A DNA stretch of 51,818 nucleotides from Clostridia bacterium (GCA_017473085.1 JAFUNF010000001.1:1-51818), one strand, 5' to 3'; positions 15,509-22,576 are shown, counted from the stretch's first letter. Notes: generated by a model from the letters alone, not told the origin. A program made the numbers and translations.

Positions 15509-16220
15509 TATTTCCTCCCGACATAGCCTCATAGGCTATCTTTCCTGCTTCTTGTGATATATTACAGCCGAGCTTCCAAAGCTTGGTGCATTTAAGCATT
15601 TTATCTACCAGTTCAAAGGTTTTTATCGCACCCTCGGCATCCTTTGGTATTAAAATTTGCTTCATAATAGGTGTTGCGGCTTCACTTGGTGTAATGGGCA
15701 CTATACTATTGTTTTCTGCTCTTTCAAGAAAGCAAAGTCCGTGAAGCTGAGCTGACACGTTTTTATTCCAGCCCTCTTTTCCACACCAGGGGGTTCCATA
15801 AACCATAAGCTTGCCATCTATAAACCTTAAAATAGGCTTGTCTCCGTTAATTACGTACACTCTGTCGCCTAAATGCTTTTTCCATTGACGAATGTGAGTG
15901 CTCTTTCCAGTGCCACTCTTGGCGGTAAATGCATAGGCTTTGTCGTCAACCCCAATAACTGCAGCGTGCATTACAAAGGAATCCGTTTTGGGTAGCTGTA
16001 AGCATATACTTCTGTATAGGCATACACTCTCAATGTATCCATCGGTATATATGGTGTCGTTGTTCAGAATTGTTTTTTCTTTTTCAATTTGTTCAAGGGT
16101 ACATTCGGCAATCATATCACATTCATCGCCTACATATATGTAATCCTTACATTGTTTTTCAATAAAATCAAAGCGATTATGGACTTCAATAACAAATTCT
16201 GCAATTTTGATTTTAAACAT
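15498..16220 (-). CDS. HPr-kinase-like P-loop protein
   Basis: 240 residues. Walker A AKSGTGKSTHIRQW lies at about 99-112, preceded by SFVMHAAVIGVDDKAYAF and followed by YVINGDKPILR and YGTPWCGKEGWN. That order resembles the catalytic domain of HPr Ser kinase/phosphorylase relatives found beside PqqD, lasso-peptide and sugar-related clusters. The HPr-binding N-terminal domain of true HprK is missing. It may phosphorylate a peptide or small molecule. It is first in a three-gene unit with the PqqD-like and S26-like genes and has its own consensus promoter. Confidence 0.75.
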   Translation of the reverse strand: MFKIKIAEFVIEVHNRFDFIEKQCKDYIYVGDECDMIAECTLEQIEKEKTILNNDTIYTDGYIESVCLYRSICLQLPKTDSFVMHAAVIGVDDKAYAFTAKSGTGKSTHIRQWKKHLGDRVYVINGDKPILRFIDGKLMVYGTPWCGKEGWNKNVSAQLHGLCFLERAENNSIVPITPSEAATPIMKQILIPKDAEGAIKTFELVDKMLKCTKLWKLGCNISQEAGKIAYEAMSGGNNEN

Positions 16221-16249
16221 ATACTCGCCCTTTCCTGTTTTCTCTTAGA

Positions 16250-16278
16250 ATTTTAACATAATTTTATATAAATGTCAA
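16250..16278 (-). promoter_or_regulatory. promoter of the kinase/PqqD/S26 operon
   Basis: Minus strand TTGACA (16278-16273), 17-nt spacer ending TGT, TAAAAT (16255-16250). It lies 30 nt upstream of the kinase-like gene and back to back with the promoter at 16324. Confidence 0.75.
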
Positions 16279-16323
16279 GGCGATTATTTGTCGAAGTAAA
16301 ATTGACTTATTTGAATTTTAAAG

Positions 16324-16352
16324 TTGACATAATTTATTTTATATGTTAAAAT
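16324..16352 (+). promoter_or_regulatory. promoter of the GT2-radC operon
   Basis: TTGACA (16324-16329), 17-nt spacer ending TGT, TAAAAT (16347-16352), 33 nt upstream of the GTG start of the glycosyltransferase. Confidence 0.75.
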
Positions 16353-16385
16353 ATGGTGTGTTCAAATAAATTAGGAGTATTTATT

Positions 16386-17345
16386 GTGAAAATTTCTTTA
16401 ATTATCCCATGTTACAACGAGGAAACGTCACTTCGTCCTTTCTACGAGGAGCTTAATAGAGTTTCCAAGGAAATGGATAAATATGAGTTTGAAATACTTT
16501 TCATTGACGATGGCTCTAAGGACAACACTTTTTCTATCATAAAGGAGCTTGCTGAGTCTGACTCACGAATTGTTTACATTTCATTTTCTAAAAATTTTGG
16601 CAAGGAAGCTGCTATGTATGCAGGCTTCTGTAATGTTACAGGAGATTATGCAGCTGTTATGGATGCAGATATGCAAGACCCACCATCCTTGCTTCCTAAA
16701 ATGCTCGAAATGTTAAACAGTGGCGAATATGATAGTGTTGCAACAAGACGTGTAACCCGAAAGGGCGAGCCTGTGCTTCGCTCCTTCTTTGCCAATTGCT
16801 TTTATAAAATTATGCACAGAGCTTCCAATGTTGATATAGTCAGTGGTGCTCGTGATTTCAGACTTATGAAGCGAGAAATGGTCGATGCTATTGTATCAAT
16901 GTGCGAAAGCAATCGTTTTTCTAAGGCTATTTTCGGTTGGATAGGCTTTAAAACTGCATGGCTACCCTTTGAAAATGTTGAAAGAGTTGCTGGAACAAGT
17001 AAGTGGAATTTCTTCTCTTTGTTCAAGTATTCCATTGACGGAATTATTGGTTTTTCAGACACTCCACTAAAGATTTCTTATTTATTTAGTATTCTGCTAA
17101 TGCTTGGTTCTCTTACAAGCTTAGGCTTTGGAATATATGAGGGTGTTACAGCTGCATCAATGCCTGATGTTACTAATTTATTTAGCTTATTAATCATACT
17201 TTCTGCAGTTTTATTCGTAGGAAGTGTGTCTCTTTTAACTCTTGGAATTTTAGGTATGTATATATCAAAGGTATATGGAGAGGTTAAAAATCGTCCACAC
17301 TATATAGTTGCTCAAACAAATAAAAAGGATGTTGTTAGGAAATGA
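16386..17345 (+). CDS. GT2 family membrane glycosyltransferase (DPM-synthase/GtrB-like)
   Basis: 319 residues. The GTG start (VKISLIIPCYNEE) at 16386 has AGGAG 8 nt upstream and begins exactly at the first strand of the GT-A fold. Key motifs are IPCYNEE, FIDDGSKDNT, MDADMQDPP (metal-binding DxD type) and SGARDFRLMKR. Two C-terminal membrane segments (about 225-250 and 260-285) place it with GtrB/YkoT-type transferases that move glucose or similar sugars from UDP-sugar to undecaprenyl phosphate. The acceptor is unknown. The stop overlaps the radC start by ATGA. Confidence 0.88.
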   Translation: MKISLIIPCYNEETSLRPFYEELNRVSKEMDKYEFEILFIDDGSKDNTFSIIKELAESDSRIVYISFSKNFGKEAAMYAGFCNVTGDYAAVMDADMQDPPSLLPKMLEMLNSGEYDSVATRRVTRKGEPVLRSFFANCFYKIMHRASNVDIVSGARDFRLMKREMVDAIVSMCESNRFSKAIFGWIGFKTAWLPFENVERVAGTSKWNFFSLFKYSIDGIIGFSDTPLKISYLFSILLMLGSLTSLGFGIYEGVTAASMPDVTNLFSLLIILSAVLFVGSVSLLTLGILGMYISKVYGEVKNRPHYIVAQTNKKDVVRK

Positions 17346-18082
17346 CAAACGATAAAATAAACGTACACGAGGGTCACAGACAAAGACTTAAAAACAGATT
17401 TTTAGAAACTGGCTTCAAGTCCTTTGAAACCCATAATATTTTGGAAATGCTTCTTTTCTATTCAGTTCCCAGAAAAGATACGAATGATATGGGTCACGAG
17501 CTTCTTAATCGCTTTGGCTCTTTAAAGGGCGTTTTTGATGCACCCGTAGAAGAATTAATCAAGGTAAAAGGAATCACAGAAAATAGTGCTGTTTTAATTA
17601 AAATGATTCCTGCTATTGCTCGTGAATACTTAGTTGACAAGCACTCTGATGATAGAATTTACGACACTGCCGAAAAGGTTGCTTCTTATTTTCTCGACAA
17701 ATATTTTGGAGAAAACAAGGAAATCGTTTATGCAATGCTATTAAGCAGTAATTTCGAATTAATTACAGTTGTCCCTGTATCAACTGGAACAGTGACCTCT
17801 GTTCAAATTCATCCAAGGCAAATTGCTGATTTAGTGGTTAAGCACAATGCTTCTATGGTTATATTAGCACATAATCACCCAAATGGCAACGTTTGTCCAT
17901 CAATGGACGATATTGAAACTACTACTTCTCTTTTAAATGCTTTTATTCCTATTGACATTACTTTGTTAGAGCATTTTGTAATTGCTGGTGATGAATATTA
18001 CCCAATAATTCATATGACAGATAGACTAAAAATCAGAAACAAGGGCAATCAAGCATTTTTCAGAAGATCACTTATCAAATAA
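17342..18082 (+). CDS. radC: RadC/YicR family JAMM-domain protein
   Basis: 246 residues. A helix-hairpin-helix-like N-terminus (EELIKVKGITENSAVLI) precedes a JAMM domain with the full metal motif LAHNHPNGNVCPSMDD (His-x-His and distal Asp). This matches the usual RadC layout. Despite the name, a DNA repair role is not supported in well-studied organisms and the true substrate is unknown. It is translationally coupled to the glycosyltransferase gene and is followed by tRNA-Arg. A second, unrelated JAMM protein is encoded 1 kb downstream. Confidence 0.88.
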   Translation: MTNDKINVHEGHRQRLKNRFLETGFKSFETHNILEMLLFYSVPRKDTNDMGHELLNRFGSLKGVFDAPVEELIKVKGITENSAVLIKMIPAIAREYLVDKHSDDRIYDTAEKVASYFLDKYFGENKEIVYAMLLSSNFELITVVPVSTGTVTSVQIHPRQIADLVVKHNASMVILAHNHPNGNVCPSMDDIETTTSLLNAFIPIDITLLEHFVIAGDEYYPIIHMTDRLKIRNKGNQAFFRRSLIK

Positions 18083-18111
18083 TTTAATAGTCCTCGAAAT
18101 CGAGGACATAC

Positions 18112-18186
18112 GCCTGCATAGTTAAATGGATATAATAAACCCCTCCTAAGGGTTAGTTATGGGTTCGATTCCCGTTGCGGGTGCCA
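18112..18186 (+). tRNA. tRNA-Arg (anticodon CCU), CCA encoded
   Basis: A full cloverleaf can be drawn: acceptor GCCTGCA/TGCGGGT, D stem GTTA/TAAT, anticodon stem AACCC/GGGTT with loop CTCCTAA (anticodon CCT), 4-nt variable loop, T stem ATGGG/CCCGT with loop TTCGATT, discriminator G and CCA. The acceptor has two wobble pairs, G1-U72 and U4-G69, which is unusual. It reads AGG codons. A terminator follows directly, and a 166-bp direct repeat begins 55 nt downstream. Confidence 0.9.
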
Positions 18187-18225
18187 AAAAAGGCATAGTC
18201 ACTTTTGTGGCTATGCCTTTTTTAT
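18187..18225 (+). terminator. terminator after tRNA-Arg
   Basis: A tract, GGCATAG arm, TTTT loop region, CTATGCC arm, then TTTTTT. It follows the tRNA CCA without a gap. Confidence 0.85.
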
Positions 18226-18240
18226 TACCCTCACGGCGAC

Positions 18241-18406
18241 CCATCTTCAAAGCTTTACTTTGAATTGGGTTCGCATTTTCGACTAAGACCGCTGGGAGCT
18301 TGCTCACAAGAGGTCGGGCAAAAATAGTTCACGCAGTGAACCTTCCTAATTGGTTGCGTGGTGCCTTACTAACATTATCTTCGGGAGACAAGGAACCGTC
18401 CCCTGT
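18241..18406. repeat. 166-bp direct repeat, left copy
   Basis: About 90 percent identical to 19614-19780. The last 71 nt (18336-18406 against 19710-19780) match base for base. It contains small hairpins (TTCAAAG/CTTTGAA and GTTCAC-gca-GTGAAC) and ends in GGAACCGTCCCCTGT, a motif common in REP-like intergenic elements of Clostridia. It lies after tRNA-Arg and borders the XRE-Cys-JAMM cassette on the left. Confidence 0.9.
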
Positions 18407-18417
18407 ATCTGTTTCTT

Positions 18418-18660
18418 TCAATCTTCTATTTCGTCAATCATAAATATTTCTTCATAGCCTACATTTAATATTTTTTTAAACAATATTATTTCATCAGGAT
18501 ATAAATGTCTTTGTCCTACCTCAATTTTCGCAATCGCACTTCTTGTTATATCGCAACCAAAAATTTGAAATTTTGCAGCAACATACTCTTGAGTCAATCC
18601 TGCCCTTTCACGCAAAGCGCGAATGTTATTACCAATCTTTCTTTCTATCTTCTCGTTCAT
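18418..18660 (-). CDS. XRE-family helix-turn-helix regulator
   Basis: 80 residues: a lone Cro/cI-type HTH domain (NIRALRERAGLTQEYVAAKFQ, then ITRSAIAKIEVGQRHLYPDEI) with a short C-terminal helix. It probably represses the divergent gene through the palindrome at 18731-18752. The ATG lacks a clear ribosome site. A 7-codon ORF with a good GAGG site ends 3 nt upstream in the same frame (stop TGA), so translation may depend on reinitiation. It lies just inside the left direct repeat. Confidence 0.85.
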   Translation of the reverse strand: MNEKIERKIGNNIRALRERAGLTQEYVAAKFQIFGCDITRSAIAKIEVGQRHLYPDEIILFKKILNVGYEEIFMIDEIED

Positions 18661-18697
18661 ACATCATAAATCTTTCAATTTTTTCATAAAATTCCTC

Positions 18698-18727
18698 TTG
18701 ACATTTATTATACCTTTATGCTATAAT
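18698..18727 (+). promoter_or_regulatory. promoter of the Cys-rich mini-protein gene
   Basis: TTGACA (18698-18703), 18-nt spacer ending TGC, TATAAT (18722-18727). A possible opposing TATAAT for the XRE gene lies within the spacer (18712-18707, minus strand), so the two promoters overlap. Confidence 0.75.
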
Positions 18728-18730
18728 TAT

Positions 18731-18752
18731 TTTGCACCTATATAGGTGCAAA
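18731..18752. promoter_or_regulatory. operator: perfect 22-bp palindrome
   Basis: TTTGCACCTATATAGGTGCAAA-type sequence in two 11-nt halves (TTTGCACCTAT and its complement), a perfect dyad. It begins 3 nt after the rightward -10 box and so covers the transcription start. That is the expected place for a repressor site, and XRE proteins bind palindromes of this size. Confidence 0.8.
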
Positions 18753-18772
18753 GTCTTTAAAGGAGGGTTATT

Positions 18773-18961
18773 ATGAAAAAGAATGAGAAAAAAGCAATAA
18801 CTTTATGTAAGGGTTGCTTGTGCACTAACTATTGCAGGTCTTGTGTTTACTTGGATACAAACACTCCATTAGTACACGGTGGTTCAAAATACAAGTGCGT
18901 AAATCATGGCACATATCATTTTGGCAGCGATTCTGCTTGTAATGATTTTAGAAGAGGTTAA
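18773..18961 (+). CDS. Cys-rich mini-protein (62 aa), putative zinc-binding
   Basis: Unrecognised. Eight cysteines in 62 residues: CKGCLCTNYCRSC near the N-terminus, then C and H in YKCVNHGTYH and a last C in SACNDF. The spacing would suit one or two zinc sites. There is no signal peptide. AAAGGAGGG precedes the ATG, and the promoter and operator are strong, so this is a real and regulated gene. Its neighbours are an XRE regulator and a JAMM protease inside one repeat-bounded cassette. Confidence 0.7.
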   Translation: MKKNEKKAITLCKGCLCTNYCRSCVYLDTNTPLVHGGSKYKCVNHGTYHFGSDSACNDFRRG

Positions 18962-18975
18962 TAATTGCAAATAGT

Positions 18976-19018
18976 TGTCACAAACGCCTGATTATCTCTA
19001 TATCAGATGTTTGTGACA
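18976..19018 (+). terminator. strong hairpin between the Cys-rich and JAMM genes
   Basis: A 10-bp perfect stem TGTCACAAAC/GTTTGTGACA with an inner CTGAT/ATCAG stem. It begins 14 nt after the stop of the mini-protein gene. The T tract behind it is poor (TACTTTTG), so it may be an attenuator or a regulatory site rather than a full terminator. One possible ATG of the JAMM gene lies inside its right arm. Confidence 0.5.
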
Positions 19019-19036
19019 TACTTTTGCTTAACGTCA

Positions 19037-19462
19037 ATGTATTACATTTATTCAAATGTCTACGAGGAAATAATTAAAACAATTGGAAATGCACCTATTG
19101 AATCCGGTGGCATTATAGGAATTAAGAACAACATCATTTGCAAATTTTATTTTGACAAGAGTGAGTCTCGCCACAACACGATGTATATACCTAACACAAA
19201 AGTTCTAAATTACATCATAGATAAATGGGCAGATTCGAATATAGATTTTGCAGGAATCGTACACAGTCACCCTAACTCATGCACCACACCCTCGTTAGAA
19301 GATTATTATTACGCGACTAACCTAAAACAACTTAATCCAACTTTAAAAAAAATATTATTCCCAATTGTCACAATAGAAAACAAGATAGTCAACATAACTT
19401 TTTACGAATTCGACAATAATTTTTCGCCTGAAAGTTTCAAAATTATAGACAATAAGCTATAA
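19037..19462 (+). CDS. JAB/JAMM-domain metalloprotease
   Basis: 141 residues from ATG 19037, which gives MYYIYSNVYEEIIKTI; an in-frame ATG at 19007 lies in a hairpin. Neither start has a good ribosome site. The JAMM signature is complete: Glu in APIESGGIIG, then VHSHPNSCTTPSLED with the His-x-His and Asp ligands. It resembles the stand-alone bacterial JAB peptidases (Mov34/MPN, prokaryotic JAB) that remove ubiquitin-like or sulfur-carrier tags or act in defence gene sets. No ubiquitin-like, E1 or E2 gene is adjacent. Very AT-rich sequence compared with radC suggests separate origin. Confidence 0.82.
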   Translation: MYYIYSNVYEEIIKTIGNAPIESGGIIGIKNNIICKFYFDKSESRHNTMYIPNTKVLNYIIDKWADSNIDFAGIVHSHPNSCTTPSLEDYYYATNLKQLNPTLKKILFPIVTIENKIVNITFYEFDNNFSPESFKIIDNKL

Positions 19463-19513
19463 CTCTAAAAAATAGCAATCGAATAATTACAAATTATCCA
19501 CTAACTATATACG

Positions 19514-19592
19514 GGACGTAAACCGAGGTTCGTTTTACGTTTCGTTTGTGTGCCATAAAAAGCCTCGACCACAAGTGTGATCGAGGCTTTTT
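19514..19592 (+). ncRNA. hairpin plus terminator, possible tRNA 3'-end relic or small RNA
   Basis: A stem GGGACGTAAA/TTTACGTTTC (with G-U pairs) encloses CCGAGGTTCG and is followed by GTGTGCCA and a perfect AAAAAGCCTCGA/TCGAGGCTTTTT terminator (19557-19592). The order GGTTCG, then GTGCCA, then terminator, then direct repeat is the same as downstream of tRNA-Arg (GGTTCG at 18162, GTGCCA at 18181). It may be an eroded copy of the tRNA end. Similarity outside these short words is weak. Confidence 0.35.
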
Positions 19593-19613
19593 ATCACTTG
19601 TAACGTTATCAAA

Positions 19614-19780
19614 CCAATCTTCAAAGCTTTGCTTTGAATCGGGTTCGCATTTTCGACTAAGACCGTTGTCAGTTTGCTAGCATAAGGTCAGGCGAAAATA
19701 GTTCACATAGTGAACCTTCCTAATTGGTTGCGTGGTGCCTTACTAACATTATCTTCGGGAGACAAGGAACCGTCCCCTGT
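19614..19780. repeat. 166-bp direct repeat, right copy
   Basis: Partner of 18241-18406, same orientation. It closes the XRE-Cys-JAMM cassette on the right. See the left copy for identity. Confidence 0.9.
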
Positions 19781-19825
19781 CTCCTCGGCAAGTCTTTTCA
19801 AACAATCGCATGTTTTTTCTAGTTA

Positions 19826-19858
19826 AAAAAGCAAGTGCCGAATATTCAGCACTCGCCA
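19826..19858 (-). terminator. terminator of the gene at 19867
   Basis: Imperfect stem around GAATATTC (AGTGC/GCACT arms) with a T tract on the minus strand just beyond it. Confidence 0.7.
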
Positions 19859-19866
19859 TTTTTGAA

Positions 19867-20466
19867 TTATTTAGTTTTTAAAAGCGTAAGCAATTCTTTT
19901 GTTGCTTCCGTGATTTCACAAAGTGTTGGAAGCTTATCATCAGGCAACTCTAAATTTTTAATTTTTGAGGAAAGCTCTGAAATGGTACTTTTTATTAAGT
20001 CCGTTTTTCTTTCTTCGTCGGTTTTTCTCACATCTTCATACATTTTAATGTAAAATTCAAGCATCAGTCTTAAATTTTTCTCACGCATAGCAAAAACATT
20101 GCAGACCTCTGAAACCTGTTCACTTCCTGTATCGTTTTCGGTAGAGTAAACACTGTCTATTACGTCGCCTAATCTGTGCAAAGAATTTGCGTTATTGTCA
20201 GTAAGTTGTTTCTGTAACGCTACTATTTGCTCAAAGATTTCTCTTTCGGTTAGCTTGTTTTCTATATTTTCCATTTTATTATCCTCCAAATATTCCTTTG
20301 GCGGACACGCAAGGCATATTGTATTTTCATTTATGAAGCGTGCCCTGCCATTTTTAACAAGACCTTTAGCCCTCTTTAAATAGGTAGCCTCATATTTGTT
20401 TCCTTGCTCGTCAACAACAATAATGTTTTTTGCGATGGGTGTCGCCCCCTTTGTCTTGATTTGCAT
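19867..20466 (-). CDS. conserved hypothetical protein with RRXRR-like N-terminus and helical C-terminus
   Basis: 199 residues. The N-terminal 60 (KNIIVVDEQGNKYEATYLKRAKGLVKNGRARFI) resemble the RRXRR-type motif in which a short strand pair is followed by a basic RAKGLVKNGRARF segment; in other proteins that motif precedes HNH nucleases. No HNH or RuvC motif follows. The remainder is charged and helical with coiled-coil character (LTEREIFEQIVALQKQLTDN). It appears to be a conserved clostridial family of unknown function. A nucleic-acid-binding N-terminus is a guess. Confidence 0.6.
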   Translation of the reverse strand: MQIKTKGATPIAKNIIVVDEQGNKYEATYLKRAKGLVKNGRARFINENTICLACPPKEYLEDNKMENIENKLTEREIFEQIVALQKQLTDNNANSLHRLGDVIDSVYSTENDTGSEQVSEVCNVFAMREKNLRLMLEFYIKMYEDVRKTDEERKTDLIKSTISELSSKIKNLELPDDKLPTLCEITEATKELLTLLKTK

Positions 20467-20607
20467 ATTATGAATTTTCGTTTTTTGTTATGGGTTTCTT
20501 CCCCTAATTCACAATTTAATTGTACCACAAAATAAAGTTAATTTCAATACTATAATTTTGTGATTTTCAATTATTATATGCTAATATGTAAATTTGTTCA
20601 TATATAA

Positions 20608-21126
20608 ATGAAGCGAATTTCCCAAGAAATAATGCTTAATTTATTGGCTTTTGGGCACTATATTTGTATGAAGTACGATATTGATGAGTTTAATGAGATT
20701 ATTAAGGACATTATAAGCACTGAGGATTTTAAAAAAATGCGAAGGTACAGACATCACGTAAAAAGCAATTTGTATGACCACTCTGTTAAGGTTGCTCTTT
20801 TGTGCTATAAGCATCACAAAAGATTTAAGTCAAAATTTGATTTAAAGCATTTTGTAAGAGGTGCTCTGTTACATGATTTTTTTTTATATGATTGGCACGA
20901 CAAATTGCCTGAAAATCGTCTACATGGGTTTACTCATTCTAAGAAAGCATTAAAAAACGCAAAGGAAAGATTTTCCGATTTAACTCCTATGGAGATTGAT
21001 ATGATTAAAAGGCATATGTTTCCACTAACTCCTATTCCACCAAGGACAAAGGCAGGCTGGTTAGTTTGCTTTTATGACAAGGTGGTTGCAGTAGGTGAAT
21101 ATTTTAGTCACAAAAAAAGAAAGTAG
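20608..21126 (+). CDS. HD-domain protein, putative phosphohydrolase
   Basis: 172 residues. HD-fold metal ligands are visible in YRHHVKSNLYDHSVKVALLCYKH, ALLHDFFLYDW (the His-Asp pair) and FTHSKKALKNA. Stand-alone HD proteins of this size usually hydrolyse nucleotides or phosphate esters. The substrate is unknown. The ribosome site before the chosen ATG is weak, and a later ATG (residue 9) is possible. Confidence 0.8.
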   Translation: MKRISQEIMLNLLAFGHYICMKYDIDEFNEIIKDIISTEDFKKMRRYRHHVKSNLYDHSVKVALLCYKHHKRFKSKFDLKHFVRGALLHDFFLYDWHDKLPENRLHGFTHSKKALKNAKERFSDLTPMEIDMIKRHMFPLTPIPPRTKAGWLVCFYDKVVAVGEYFSHKKRK

Positions 21127-21185
21127 CATTGACAATCGCCTCCTAAAAGTATATAATTTGATTAAGGAGCTTTTTGGAGGTATTT

Positions 21186-21737
21186 ATGAAAAAGGTTGTT
21201 TTACTTGGAGATTCAATTCGTATGTGGGGTTATGGTACAAAGGTGCCTGAGCTTTTGGGAAAGGACTACGAGGTTTGGCAACCTGAGGACAATTGCCGAT
21301 TTGTAAAATATACCTTGCGTGGTCTTTTTGATTGGCAAGATGGTATTAAGGGTGCTGACGTTATACACTGGAACAACGGTCTTTGGGATTGCACTGAAAT
21401 ATTTGACGATGGTTTATTTACTTCGGAGGAAGAATATATTGAAAATATGACCAGAGTTGCAAAATTGCTTTTGAAAATTACACCAAACGTTATTTTTGCA
21501 ACCACCACTCCTGTTTGGGACGAATTCGAGTGGACACACAATGATAAAATTCAGAGATTTAATGAAATTATCGTTCCAGAGCTTGAAAAATTAGGTGTTA
21601 AAATTAACGACCTACATTCTCTTGTTTCAAGTGATATACATAGGTATATTAAGGAATGTGACAAGATTCATCTTAGCGATGAGGGTATTATGCTTTGCGC
21701 CCAACAGGTTTGCAAGGTTATTAAGGAATGTGAATAA
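21186..21737 (+). CDS. SGNH/GDSL-type hydrolase, paralog of the one at 7804
   Basis: 183 residues. The start MKKVVLLGDSIRMWGY at 21186 has GGAGG 6 nt upstream. It shares with the 7804 gene the nucleophile block GDSIRM, the phrase EDNCRF followed by LR and W, VIHWNNGLWD, and the C-terminal DKIHLSDEG with the catalytic Asp-His. There is no signal peptide. It is a cytoplasmic esterase-type enzyme of unknown substrate. Two copies in one window point to a lineage-specific family. Confidence 0.85.
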   Translation: MKKVVLLGDSIRMWGYGTKVPELLGKDYEVWQPEDNCRFVKYTLRGLFDWQDGIKGADVIHWNNGLWDCTEIFDDGLFTSEEEYIENMTRVAKLLLKITPNVIFATTTPVWDEFEWTHNDKIQRFNEIIVPELEKLGVKINDLHSLVSSDIHRYIKECDKIHLSDEGIMLCAQQVCKVIKECE

Positions 21738-21738
21738 C

Positions 21739-21772
21739 AAAAAAAGCTACAAGCCGTGCTTGTAGCTTTTTT
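21739..21772. terminator. bidirectional terminator
   Basis: AAAAAAGCTACAAG / CTTGTAGCTTTTTT with loop CCGTG, between convergent genes. Confidence 0.85.
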
Positions 21773-22463
21773 AATTCCATTTATTTGAATCTAAGGCTTC
21801 TCCATTTTCCTCAAGATGAATTTCGCCATTTGTTACTGAAACCCTAATACAATGTAGCTCAGTATTATTAGTTTGGTCGTTTACTTTTATAAATAGACTT
21901 TCCCCATCGTTATAAAAGGAAAGCTTGCTGTGTTCGAGGTAATATACTTGAGAAGCTTCAATTTCGTTATTTTCGTTCCAAACAGATACAACAAAGGTAA
22001 ACAATCCACTTGTTGGACCATAGCCAAGCTTAACTACTTCAGTGTTTCCGTCCTTGTCTATGTCGTATTCGATTGAATCAATTGAATCAACGTAGGGCCA
22101 GGTGCTTACGTCGAAGTCAAATGCTTTGGTAATGTATTTTGTTTGCGTAATTTGTGCAGGATAGCTTTCAGCTATTTCTCCTGTATAGCAAACAATTACA
22201 TCTATATTTTCTTTGAGGTCAGGAAGCTCAAAATCCTCGCTTACAATCGTACTAACTGAAATTTTGTCGCTTGTTTTTCTCTGTAAGGTATCCTCATAGG
22301 GCTCAACAACAATACTATTTTCATTAACCTCAATAATAGTTGCAAAAAACCATTCGCCATACGAGTTTTCTCCACTATATTGGTAATATTCTTCTTGATT
22401 GTTACAGGACAATAAAACGGAAAGAATTAAAAACGTCAGCAAAATGCAAATTTTACGCTTCAC
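21771..22463 (-). CDS. lipoprotein of unknown function
   Basis: 230 residues from a GTG start with AGGGTG 8 nt upstream. The signal peptide ends in a lipobox LSVLLSC. The mature part has an OB-like first half (WFFATIIEVNENSIVVEPYED, then ENIDVIVCYTGEIAESYPAQI), known from DUF3221-like lipoproteins. The second half (SIEYDIDKDGNTEVVKLGYG) contains a D-x-D-x-D-G calcium-type loop like those of FG-GAP/VCBS repeats. It is a cell-surface protein. The partner is unknown. Confidence 0.7.
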   Translation of the reverse strand: MKRKICILLTFLILSVLLSCNNQEEYYQYSGENSYGEWFFATIIEVNENSIVVEPYEDTLQRKTSDKISVSTIVSEDFELPDLKENIDVIVCYTGEIAESYPAQITQTKYITKAFDFDVSTWPYVDSIDSIEYDIDKDGNTEVVKLGYGPTSGLFTFVVSVWNENNEIEASQVYYLEHSKLSFYNDGESLFIKVNDQTNNTELHCIRVSVTNGEIHLEENGEALDSNKWN

Positions 22464-22541
22464 AAAATCACACCCTTTCTATTTTAAGTATAGCATTAGT
22501 GTTTTAAGATAATATGAATTTTAAATGTAAAAATAGTAAAT

Positions 22542-22576
22542 AAAAAAGGAAAGCCTTGTTTGAGCTTTCCTTTTTT
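22542..22576 (-). terminator. terminator after tRNA-Leu
   Basis: AAAAAAGGAAAGC arm, 9-nt loop, GCTTTCCTTTTTT arm; reads leftward from the tRNA. Confidence 0.8.

Noticed and set aside
16221-16352. Peptide precursor gene for the PqqD-like unit
   Set aside because: The gap contains two back-to-back promoters and no ORF with a ribosome site. No precursor was found on the other side either.
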